Positions 1 through 5,962 of a stretch of DNA of 7,427 nt are shown here, piece by piece. This DNA is from Oligoflexia bacterium. Lineage in GTDB: Bacteria; Bdellovibrionota; UBA1018; CAIMNF01. The notes under the pieces are model-generated. The model made no database searches. It worked only from the letters and a program-made list of their open reading frames with translations, and was not told where the DNA came from. The translations under genes were made by a program, and so were the position numbers. The stretch lies in the NCBI GenBank assembly GCA_903842755.1, contig CAIMNF010000519.1, forward strand, positions 1 to 7,427, written 5' to 3'. Positions within the stretch are counted from its first letter, which is position 1; each line of letters begins with the position of its first letter.

Positions 1-1083
1 AACATCACTTATATCAACCCCTTGAGCAAAACCACCCTTAAGTCGATCGAAAGCTTGCTTCCGATCACCGCAGAAAAGGTAGTGGGCAGTTCAATCGATA
101 TTTTTCATAAGAATCCAGCGCACCAACGTAAGTTGCTTGCGGATCCCCGAAATTTACCGCATAAAGCAAAAATTAAATTAGGCAATGAGGTGCTCAGCCT
201 AATGGCCTCGCCGATTTATGACAAAGATAAAAACTATTTAGGTCCAGTCGTCACTTGGTCAGTCATCACTACACAGGTACAATTGGTGGAGTCGCTCGAG
301 CAAACCGCAAATCAGCTAGCTGCTGCTTCGGAAGAACTGTCTGCAGTGGCCAGTCAAATGACAAAGAATGCGACCATGACTTCAGAAAAATCGACTACCG
401 CCGCTGCAAATTCGGAAGAAGTGGGTAAAGGAGTTCAAACGGTTGCTACGAACACTGAGGAAATGGTTGCGTCGATTAAGGAAATTTCAAAATCGTCTTC
501 GGAGGCGGCAGGAATTTCAAAGGACGCAATGAAAAAGGCGAATGAAACCAATACTACGATCAAAGAATTGGGTGATGCTAGCTTACAAATTGGAAATGTG
601 ATCAAAGTCATTAGCTCCATTGCGCAGCAAACGAACCTTTTGGCCTTAAATGCAACCATTGAAGCAGCGCGGGCCGGCGACGCGGGGAAAGGGTTTGCCG
701 TTGTGGCGAACGAAGTAAAAGAGCTGGCCAAGCAAACAGCAAAAGCTACAGAAGACATCACCAATCGGATTGGCGCCATTCAAGAAAGCTCTAAAGGAGC
801 GGTGGGTGCCATTGGTGGCATTTCTAAGGTCATTGAACAGATTAATGGAATTTCGCTCACCATTGCTGCGGCGGTAGAAGAGCAAACTGCAACGACCAAT
901 GAAGTGAGCCGAGTGATGCGGGAATCTAGCGCCGCAGTAGATGGGATCACCCAAATCGTACGTAGCGTGTCCACGGCCGCGCAAGAGAGTGCAACGGGCG
1001 CTTCGCAAACATTGGATGCTGCCCGAGGACTTTCTGAGATCGCGGCTAAGCTTCGCGAACTTGTTAAAAAAGTTCAGGTTTAA
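1..1083 (+). CDS. Methyl-accepting chemotaxis protein with PAS domain (5' end missing)
   Basis: This is a chemoreceptor that senses a signal through a PAS domain and controls the CheA kinase. The frame is open from base 1 (it reads NITYINPLSK...), so the gene is cut by the left edge; the TTG at 22 lies inside the PAS domain and is not a credible start. The PAS C-terminal half (about 1-270, including DIFHKNPAHQR and SPIYD) leads directly into the coiled coil, with no HAMP domain or membrane segment visible, so the receptor may be cytoplasmic. The highly conserved signalling tip is at 622-729 (QQTNLLALNATIEAARAG, then GKGFAVVANEVKELA). Two sites fit the methylation consensus [ASTG]2-xx-[EQ]2-xx-A-[ASTG] exactly: 445-474 and 865-894 (glutamate pairs at 457-462 and 877-882); 319-348 is a near match. 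There is no NWETF-like tether for CheR/CheB at the C-terminus. cheB follows after 3 nt. Confidence 0.95.
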   Translation, partial: NITYINPLSKTTLKSIESLLPITAEKVVGSSIDIFHKNPAHQRKLLADPRNLPHKAKIKLGNEVLSLMASPIYDKDKNYLGPVVTWSVITTQVQLVESLEQTANQLAAASEELSAVASQMTKNATMTSEKSTTAAANSEEVGKGVQTVATNTEEMVASIKEISKSSSEAAGISKDAMKKANETNTTIKELGDASLQIGNVIKVISSIAQQTNLLALNATIEAARAGDAGKGFAVVANEVKELAKQTAKATEDITNRIGAIQESSKGAVGAIGGISKVIEQINGISLTIAAAVEEQTATTNEVSRVMRESSAAVDGITQIVRSVSTAAQESATGASQTLDAARGLSEIAAKLRELVKKVQV

Positions 1084-1086
1084 TGC

Positions 1087-2148
1087 ATGCGAGTCTTAGT
1101 TGTAGACGACTCGGTGGTTTTTCGTTCCGCAATTAAATCCGCTTTGGATGGAGTGTCCGGGGTAGAGGTGATTGGGGTAGCAAATAACGGCAAAATTGCG
1201 CTGCAGAAGCTTGCTCAATCTTCCGTAGACCTGGTGACTTTGGACATGGAAATGCCCGAAATGGGTGGCTTAGAAACCATTCGCGAAATTAAAAAGGCGA
1301 GATTTCCAGTAAAAATAATTATTTTTTCCTCGCACACGCCGCGCGGGTCTGAGGCAGCGCTGGAAGCGCTCATTGCAGGTGCCGATGACTTTGTAGCAAA
1401 GCCGACGGCGGACGAGCCCGGATGGGAACATGCGGCTGCAAAAATTCGCGGAGAATTGCTTCCAAAAGTACTTCAGTTTTTACCGAAAGAAGCTCCGCAG
1501 AGCAACGCGTTAAAACAGGCAGATGCCGTTACCTCGAATCGCGGTTCAAAATATGCGAAGCGGGAATTAGAGATGTTTAAACCCTCTGCCCTTGTGATCG
1601 GCTCTTCCACCGGCGGGCCACCCGCGCTAGAGCTTGTATTGAAGGGGCTCCATGCGCCCCTCTCCATCCCTATTTTTATCGCTCAGCACATGCCGCCCGT
1701 ATTTACTGCATCGCTTGCTAAGCGCCTCAAAGAGTCCAGTGGCATTGAGACCGCGGAAGCGGTCCATGGAGAAAAGGTCGTTAAAAACAAAATTTATGTC
1801 GCCCCCGGGGATTATCACATGGAGCTAGTCAAAGTTGGCGATCACATTGAAATCTCTTTGAATAGAAATCCGCAACGGAACTCCGTGCGACCTGCGGTAG
1901 ATTTCCTATTTGAAACTGCATCTGAAGTCTATGGAGCACGGACGATGGGAATTGTACTGACCGGTATGGGGGAAGATGGCTTAATTGGTGCAAAAACGAT
2001 TAAGGCCAAGGGCGGCGGTGTGATGATTCAGGATCGGGGAAGTTGTGTGGTTTTTGGAATGCCCGGTGCTATATTTCAAGAAGAGTGTTTTGATGCAATC
2101 GGGAACTTAGAGACAATCAATGCCCAAATCATAAGGATGAGCTCATGA
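1087..2148 (+). CDS. cheB: Chemotaxis response regulator / protein-glutamate methylesterase and deamidase CheB
   Basis: CheB removes methyl groups from receptor glutamates (and deamidates glutamines) when phosphorylated, giving adaptation. Two domains are visible. The receiver domain is residues 1-125, with acidic pocket D7/D8, phosphoacceptor D53 (TLDMEMPEM), S81/S82 and K105 (AKP). The methylesterase domain is residues about 165-353, with catalytic triad S174 (IGSSTGG), H201 (QHMPP) and D297 (TGMGEDG), plus the typical YVAPGDYH motif at 237-244. At 353 aa it is full length for the family. The ATG at 1087 places the receiver start exactly (MRVLVVDDS); only a weak AGG at 1076-1078 precedes it, so translation is probably coupled to the receptor gene 3 nt upstream. 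It overlaps the next gene by 4 nt (ATGA). All key residues are intact, so it should be active. Confidence 0.97.
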   Translation: MRVLVVDDSVVFRSAIKSALDGVSGVEVIGVANNGKIALQKLAQSSVDLVTLDMEMPEMGGLETIREIKKARFPVKIIIFSSHTPRGSEAALEALIAGADDFVAKPTADEPGWEHAAAKIRGELLPKVLQFLPKEAPQSNALKQADAVTSNRGSKYAKRELEMFKPSALVIGSSTGGPPALELVLKGLHAPLSIPIFIAQHMPPVFTASLAKRLKESSGIETAEAVHGEKVVKNKIYVAPGDYHMELVKVGDHIEISLNRNPQRNSVRPAVDFLFETASEVYGARTMGIVLTGMGEDGLIGAKTIKAKGGGVMIQDRGSCVVFGMPGAIFQEECFDAIGNLETINAQIIRMSS

Positions 2149-2924
2149 AACTTTTTGGCGAGTATTTGGTAGAAAGAAAAGTCATCTCTGAAGAAATTTT
2201 AGTGAAAGCGTTAGTCGAACAAATCAAAGCGCTGCCGGGCACAGCAGAAGTTGCGTATCATAAAAAATTGCTGAGCCCTTCGCAAATGTTGGCTGTTTTA
2301 CGCGAGCAAAATGAACGGAGAGTGGGTTTTATTGAGGCAGCAAAAACGCTAAATTTTTGGACCGAAGCTACTGCCCAACAAGTGGAGAATGAGTTAGCCA
2401 GTGTTCGCAAGCCCCTGGGACAGATTTTGGTTGGCCTGGGTGCGACCGATTTACATTCGATTACTCATGCGCTCGACGATTTTTTGTCTGAGTTACCCCA
2501 AGAGGCAGGTTCCAAAGCCGGTGCACAAAGCCTTCAAATCCAGAAGCAAGAAGCTGCACCGGAGCTGACTGGATTCTACGAGCTTTTCAACGAGGAGCTT
2601 AAATCAAAACTACAGTCGCCGAAAACAGACGAGGATTTGAAAGTTTTAAAATCGGAGTTACATGGTCTAAAAGGGGCCGCTCGCTTATTTCGGGCCGTAG
2701 ACCTAGAGAAAATACTGAGTATTTGGGAGGAGGTAGTTCAAGAGATTGGAAAAGCCGATTTTCAAAAATTTAGGCAAGAGCTTGGAGCAAAATACGATTT
2801 AATTCACGAAACGATGGTGAGTTTTTTCTGCTCACTCGGTTCCGTTGGTCACGATCCAAAGAAAATAGAGGCGCTGACCGCAGCGGCGGAGCTATTTAAA
2901 TTTGATTTATCATTTCATTCGTAA
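2145..2924 (+). CDS. Two-domain protein: MshEN/GspE-N-like N-terminus and HPt-like C-terminus
   Basis: This is probably a phosphorelay or adaptor protein of the chemotaxis system, with no named family that I recognise. Residues about 3-113 look like degenerate MshEN (type II secretion E N-terminal) repeats. The first is at 3-26 (FGEYLVERKVISEEILVKAL, ending in Q26) and another is at 90-113 (PLGQILVGLGATDLHSITHA, then LDDF). Some MshEN domains bind cyclic-di-GMP, but here the leading Arg of both motifs is replaced and the second lacks the final Gln. A charged linker (about 118-140) leads to an all-helical C-terminal domain with H173-x-x-K176-G177 (ELHGLKGAARLF), the signature of histidine phosphotransfer domains such as CheA P1; H173 would carry phosphate. 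A good ribosome binding site (AAGGA, 2133-2137, 7 nt spacing) lies inside cheB, and the ATG overlaps the cheB stop. Placement between cheB and cheY fits phosphate exchange with those receivers. The HPt call is fairly firm, the MshEN call moderate, the role inferred. Confidence 0.7.
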   Translation: MKLFGEYLVERKVISEEILVKALVEQIKALPGTAEVAYHKKLLSPSQMLAVLREQNERRVGFIEAAKTLNFWTEATAQQVENELASVRKPLGQILVGLGATDLHSITHALDDFLSELPQEAGSKAGAQSLQIQKQEAAPELTGFYELFNEELKSKLQSPKTDEDLKVLKSELHGLKGAARLFRAVDLEKILSIWEEVVQEIGKADFQKFRQELGAKYDLIHETMVSFFCSLGSVGHDPKKIEALTAAAELFKFDLSFHS

Positions 2925-2925
2925 C

Positions 2926-2938
2926 GGAGGGGAGGGGG
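2926..2938 (+). promoter_or_regulatory. Purine-only extended ribosome binding site of cheY
   Basis: The short gap before cheY contains a 13-nt run of G and A with two Shine-Dalgarno-like cores (GGAGG at 2926-2930 and GGAGGG at 2931-2936), ending 5 nt before the ATG at 2944. No other gene in this operon has a comparable site. It decides the cheY start against the upstream in-frame ATG at 2902, which lies inside the previous gene. It suggests that cheY is translated more strongly than its neighbours, which would suit a diffusible output protein. Confidence 0.8.
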
Positions 2939-2943
2939 TAAGA

Positions 2944-3318
2944 ATGGCTACAGCAATTACGGTTTTGTCGATTGATGATTCGCGTGCGGTTCATGCATTT
3001 TTAGACCGAGCATTTGCCCAAAGTGCCCACCAATTTGTCCATGCACTCAGCGGAAAAGAAGGAATCCGCATTTTAGAAGAGGGCAAAACCAAGGTGGATG
3101 TCATCCTTTTAGATTGGGAGATGCCTGAACAAAATGGCCCAGAAGTCCTGCAAGAAATTAAAAAAAGAGGGATTCTGATCCCGGTTCTGATGATGACTTC
3201 AAAAAATAATACCCAGGATATTTCCAAGATGATCGAAGCCGGCGCCGCGGAATACATCATGAAACCTTTTACGCCAGAGGTGATCGTCGATAAGATTCGA
3301 TCGGTACTGGGCGATTGA
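2944..3318 (+). CDS. cheY: CheY-like single-domain response regulator
   Basis: This is a 124-aa stand-alone receiver, the usual length for CheY, which takes phosphate from CheA and acts on the flagellar switch or another target. The canonical residues are present: acidic pair D11/D12, phosphoacceptor D57 (ILLDWEMPEQNG), switch Thr T85 (MMTSK), switch aromatic Y104 and K107 (MKPF). There is no output domain. W58 directly after the phosphoacceptor is shared by many CheY proteins. The start is ATG 2944, chosen for the strong purine-rich site just upstream; the longer frame from 2902 would add 14 residues that are not part of a receiver fold. It lies 19 nt after the HPt-like gene and 4 nt before cheR. 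The assignment as the motility CheY rests on context; it could also be the partner of the neighbouring HPt domain. Confidence 0.92.
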   Translation: MATAITVLSIDDSRAVHAFLDRAFAQSAHQFVHALSGKEGIRILEEGKTKVDVILLDWEMPEQNGPEVLQEIKKRGILIPVLMMTSKNNTQDISKMIEAGAAEYIMKPFTPEVIVDKIRSVLGD

Positions 3319-3322
3319 ATTT

Positions 3323-4153
3323 ATGGCACTCTCTGAAAACAAATTAAAGTACTTTGCAGATTATATTCAAAAGGAAATCGGGATCATCTATAGCCCCCAA
3401 GTATATTTTCAGTTAGAACAACGATTGGAAAAAATCGCGTTGTACCTTGGGGTCGAATCCGCCGAGCAGGTGTATGATCGGGCCATACAGCAGGGGATTA
3501 CGGGCGACTTTAAACAATATTTGTTGGATATCTCCACGAATAATGAAACCTCGTTTTTCCGAGATCCGAAAATTTACGAGGTCATTCAAAAGCAGATTTT
3601 TCCCACGTTAAAAACAAAATTTCCGCATAGTATTTCTTACCGGATTTGGTGTTGCGCCGCGAGTTTTGGTCAAGAGCCGTATTCGGTGGCGATGCTCGCC
3701 CATGAGTTTTTACGCCAAAACCCGGGGCACCCCCCAATCCAAATCTTAGCAACCGATATTGCCGACCACGCCCTAAAACGGTGTAACGAAGGACTTTATT
3801 CGCAATTAGAAGTTCAGCGCGGACTTTCGGCACCGCGCTTGGTTCAATTTTTTACTAAAGAGAACGAGTCCCATTGGCGACTGAATTCCGAGGTCAAGCG
3901 GCTGGTTGAGTTTAGAAAGCATAATTTATTGGATTCGTTCTCGGGAATGGGAACTTTTCATTTAATTTTGTGCCGGTATGTTCTTATTTATCAGGATGCG
4001 GAGAAAAAGAAGGAAATTGTTCAACGACTAGTGAAATGCTTGGTCCCCGAAGGATTTATGATCTTAGGGGGCAGCGAGAGCATGATGGGCCTTTCTACAG
4101 AGATGAATCAAATTGCGGAAAATGGCGCCATTTATTATCAAAAGAAAAGTTAA
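3323..4153 (+). CDS. cheR: Chemotaxis protein-glutamate O-methyltransferase CheR
   Basis: CheR transfers methyl groups from S-adenosylmethionine to receptor glutamates and opposes CheB. The 276-aa protein has the helical N-terminal CheR domain (about 5-75), NETSFFRD at 74-81, the SAM-binding loop at 109-124 (WCCAASFGQEPYSVAM, matching the family WSAACSTGEEPYS), the acidic ribose-binding position D145 (ATDI), the conserved YSQLEVQRGLSAPRLVQFF at 159-177, and the late motif CRYVLIYQ at 217-224. In most CheR proteins the late motif reads CRNVxIYF; here Y219 stands in place of Asn. Start ATG 3323 is 4 nt after cheY; no clear ribosome binding site is seen, so coupling to cheY is likely. The product should act on the receptor encoded at the start of the window. 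Confidence 0.95.
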   Translation: MALSENKLKYFADYIQKEIGIIYSPQVYFQLEQRLEKIALYLGVESAEQVYDRAIQQGITGDFKQYLLDISTNNETSFFRDPKIYEVIQKQIFPTLKTKFPHSISYRIWCCAASFGQEPYSVAMLAHEFLRQNPGHPPIQILATDIADHALKRCNEGLYSQLEVQRGLSAPRLVQFFTKENESHWRLNSEVKRLVEFRKHNLLDSFSGMGTFHLILCRYVLIYQDAEKKKEIVQRLVKCLVPEGFMILGGSESMMGLSTEMNQIAENGAIYYQKKS

Positions 4154-4156
4154 ACG

Positions 4157-5602
4157 ATGAGGTGGGGAACGGTATGGAGTGGTGTCCAGTTTGCCCGAAT
4201 TGGTCTAATGACCCAAGCCTTAAAAAAGTGGGATGAGACGTTGGGACAGCGTTATTTAGTTCAAGAATTAACCCGCATACCTGGCCTGACGGGTAAGATG
4301 GGGCAAATGGTTGCGTTGAAGTTTGGGCAAAGTTTTGCGAATAGCAGCGCCCCGCCGCCAATGCCTTTGGAATGGGTTAAGTTCCAGATTCAATCCCAGC
4401 TGCCCCAATTGGCCGAACAAATTGTAGAATTAAGCGAATTACCTAAGGTGGCATCCCTGGGCCAAGTCCATCGCGCAAGGCTTAAAGATGGTCGAGACAT
4501 TGCCGTTAAGGTGCGCTATGCGGGGGTGAAAGAGTCCCTTGAAAATCAATTAGACCTGGTTTTAAAGGGATTTCGCCATATGCCAAAGCGAATTCGAGCA
4601 AATTTAAAGATAGGTGATTACGAAAGTTTTTTACGTCAATTTTTTACCGAAGAACTCGATTACCGACATGAGTTGCAAGCACAGCTTTATTTTGCGAAGG
4701 CGTGGCCACCGGAATCAGGGCTAGTGATTCCGGACGTTTGGTCCGATTTCGCGTGCGAGTCAATTCTCGTTCAATCTTTTGAAGAGTCGCAGTCGTTGGA
4801 CATGCTGAAGACGGAACCGCTCGCCGTCAGAGAAAAGTGCGTGAGCCTTTTGAATGACTTTTTTTTAAAAAGTTTACTGAATCGCGGATTAATTCACACC
4901 GATTTGCACCCCAGAAATTGGGGGTATCGACCCGAGACTGGACAGCTTGTGGTTTACGATTTTGGAGCAACGCTTAAGCTTACGCCCGACTTAATCCACG
5001 CCTTGTGCGCGTTAGGATATGGCAAATATCAAGACGCCAAGGGGTGTCTCGAACTATACGAAATTCTAGGCTTTGAGTTAAAGCCACTTCAAGAAATCCA
5101 AGACCAAATCATTGCGGTGACCGAGTTGATCTTTAAACCATTAAGGTCACCGGTAAGGGTGTGGAATCCTGCACCGGAAATTGAAGATTTGCTCCAAGAG
5201 CAAAAATGGAATTTTCGCATGGCAGGACCGCCTTGGTTTTTAATGCTCATGAGAAGTTTTGCTGGTTGGCGACATGCGGTGAATACACTCTACGCCCCAG
5301 ATCAGGAAATACCGACGAGAGAAACAGAGGAATTAAGCGTAAGCGCAGCGAAATCTTCCCTCGCGGCACAGCTGAAAATCCAGGTTACCGAGAACGGGCG
5401 TTTTTTAGTGAATGTGGAAATGCCTGCATACAGTGTGAATCATTTGGAGGACCTCATTCCGGAGAAGGTAAGTACTGCGGTCACGGAAAAGGGATTATCG
5501 ATTCTGAAAATTAAAAACCAGGCCTTGGCAAAAGGCCTGGTTCCTCAAATTGTTTTCGATTGGACAGAAGGGAATCGTTCCTACCGAGTTTGGTTAGAAT
5601 AA
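4157..5602 (+). CDS. ABC1/UbiB/AarF-family atypical kinase with an extra C-terminal domain
   Basis: The ABC1 (UbiB/ADCK) kinase-like family includes ATPases linked to quinone biosynthesis and lipid homeostasis; the substrate here is unknown. Family hallmarks occur in order: KxGQ (K47-Q50, KMGQ), the nucleotide loop ASLGQVHRA at 99-107, the invariant Lys K118 (AVKV), ExD (E166/D168, in EELDYRHE), the catalytic segment HTDLHPRN at 247-254 (D249, N254; usually HPGN, here R253) and DFG at 268-270. Residues about 355-380 (PPWFLMLMRSFAGW) match the usual helical C-lobe end. UbiB-type C-terminal membrane helices are absent. Instead, residues about 403-481 form a soluble predicted beta-rich module (QLKIQVTENGRFLVNVEMPA; ...IPEKVSTAV...; SYRVWLE) that resembles, tentatively, the small C-terminal domain of YvlB/SHOCT-like proteins. 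It starts 3 nt after cheR without a clear ribosome binding site, suggesting cotranscription. All catalytic residues appear intact. Confidence 0.85.
   Translation: MRWGTVWSGVQFARIGLMTQALKKWDETLGQRYLVQELTRIPGLTGKMGQMVALKFGQSFANSSAPPPMPLEWVKFQIQSQLPQLAEQIVELSELPKVASLGQVHRARLKDGRDIAVKVRYAGVKESLENQLDLVLKGFRHMPKRIRANLKIGDYESFLRQFFTEELDYRHELQAQLYFAKAWPPESGLVIPDVWSDFACESILVQSFEESQSLDMLKTEPLAVREKCVSLLNDFFLKSLLNRGLIHTDLHPRNWGYRPETGQLVVYDFGATLKLTPDLIHALCALGYGKYQDAKGCLELYEILGFELKPLQEIQDQIIAVTELIFKPLRSPVRVWNPAPEIEDLLQEQKWNFRMAGPPWFLMLMRSFAGWRHAVNTLYAPDQEIPTRETEELSVSAAKSSLAAQLKIQVTENGRFLVNVEMPAYSVNHLEDLIPEKVSTAVTEKGLSILKIKNQALAKGLVPQIVFDWTEGNRSYRVWLE
5507..5542 (-). terminator. Probable rho-independent terminator of ppiC, inside the 3' end of the kinase gene
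   Basis: The arms AACCAGGCCTT (5516-5526) and AAGGCCTGGTT (5532-5542) pair perfectly over 11 bp around a 5-nt loop. Read on the minus strand, the stem is followed by TTT-AA-TTTT (5515-5507), a T-rich tail typical of intrinsic terminators. On the plus strand the stem is followed by CCTCAAATTGTTTT, which is a poor tail. The hairpin lies 68 nt beyond the ppiC stop, so it most likely ends ppiC transcription while also coding for residues of the kinase C-terminal domain. Confidence 0.65.
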
Positions 5603-5609
5603 GTTTTCT

Positions 5610-5882
5610 TTACTTCGTTCTTTTAATTAAATGGAAGCCGAATTGGGTTTTCACCGGCCCAGAAACCTTCCCTACTTCGAGTCCAAATGCTGCGTCTTCA
5701 AACGGTTTTACCATCATTCCGCGGCCGAATTCGCCCAACGCTCCCCCCCTCTTCCCCGAAGGACAAGAGGAATGGTCCGCAGCGAGCTTCTCAAAGCTTT
5801 CGCCGGACTCTAATTTTTTAATCAGGTCCTGTACTTGATGTTCTTGCTCTACTAAAATATGACTTGCAGCGATCTTGCTCAT
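5610..5882 (-). CDS. ppiC: Parvulin-type peptidyl-prolyl cis-trans isomerase, PpiC/Par10-like
   Basis: This is a small folding helper that catalyses cis-trans isomerisation of prolyl bonds. The 90-aa protein is a single rotamase domain with no signal peptide, so it is cytoplasmic like E. coli PpiC (parvulin 10). Active-site residues known from that protein are all present at matching positions: H8 (SHILV), C40 (SSCPSGKRGG), M57 and F61 (MMVKPF), F81 and H84 (TQFGFH). The start ATG (5882-5880) is preceded by AAAGGAG (5896-5890 on the minus strand) at 7-nt spacing, a strong ribosome binding site. It converges on the kinase gene with only 7 nt between the two stops, and is divergent from the PilZ/HD gene. 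It appears to be a single-gene transcript unrelated to chemotaxis. Confidence 0.95.
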   Translation of the reverse strand: MSKIAASHILVEQEHQVQDLIKKLESGESFEKLAADHSSCPSGKRGGALGEFGRGMMVKPFEDAAFGLEVGKVSGPVKTQFGFHLIKRTK

Positions 5883-5907
5883 GACGGTACTCCTTTGGTT
5901 TTACGAA

Positions 5908-5936
5908 AAGGTAGCGTAAATCACGAATTGTGACAA
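5908..5936 (-). promoter_or_regulatory. Predicted sigma70-type promoter of ppiC
   Basis: On the minus strand, TTGTCA (5936-5931, five of six bases as TTGACA) is followed after exactly 17 nt by TACCTT (5913-5908, a weak -10 with three of six matches). Transcription would start near 5901, giving a leader of about 19 nt that contains the AAAGGAG ribosome binding site. The spacing is good but the -10 is poor, so this is tentative. Confidence 0.45.
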
Positions 5937-5937
5937 T
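5927..5937. promoter_or_regulatory. Palindrome ATTGT-G-ACAAT overlapping both divergent -35 elements
   Basis: This is a perfect 5-bp inverted repeat around one central base in the intergenic space between ppiC and the PilZ/HD gene. It covers the proposed -35 elements of both divergent promoters, which would let one bound protein affect both. It may equally be only the result of two overlapping -35 hexamers, because TTGTnA on each strand creates the symmetry. No regulator is encoded nearby. Confidence 0.35.
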
Positions 5938-5956
5938 CCGGTATTTCACATAGACT
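5928..5956 (+). promoter_or_regulatory. Predicted promoter of the PilZ/HD gene
   Basis: TTGTGA (5928-5933, four of six consensus matches) and TAGACT (5951-5956, four of six) are separated by 17 nt, the best spacing for a housekeeping sigma factor. A transcript starting 6-8 nt after the -10 would begin at about 5962-5964, that is, on the GTG start codon at 5963. The elements are weak individually; the spacing and position support them. Confidence 0.45.
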
Positions 5957-5962
5957 AAAGAG

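Noticed and set aside
22..24. TTG start for the chemoreceptor
   Set aside because: The same frame is open to base 1 and the TTG lies within a recognisable PAS domain, so the gene is truncated by the window.
435..1008. Minus-strand open frames of 114 and 120 codons opposite the chemoreceptor
   Set aside because: They are antisense to the conserved signalling coiled coil, whose codon pattern leaves other frames open; no family resemblance.
1749..1764. GACCGC-GGAA-GCGGTC hairpin in cheB
   Set aside because: A 6-bp stem with a 4-nt loop and no T-rich tail is expected by chance inside a gene of this length.
2902..2943. Longer start for cheY at ATG 2902
   Set aside because: It would add 14 residues that do not belong to a receiver fold and lies within the HPt-like gene, while ATG 2944 has an excellent ribosome binding site.
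3970..4361. Plus-strand and minus-strand frames across the cheR-kinase junction (3970-4236 and 4095-4361)
   Set aside because: They are overlapped by two well-supported genes and have low-complexity, non-family translations.
5560..5838. Plus-strand open frames across ppiC
   Set aside because: They lie opposite a clear parvulin gene with an intact active site and a strong ribosome binding site, and show no protein features of their own.
5929..5950. CRP-like half sites TGTGA and TCACA upstream of the PilZ/HD gene
   Set aside because: They are separated by 12 nt instead of the 6 nt of a CRP/FNR-type site.
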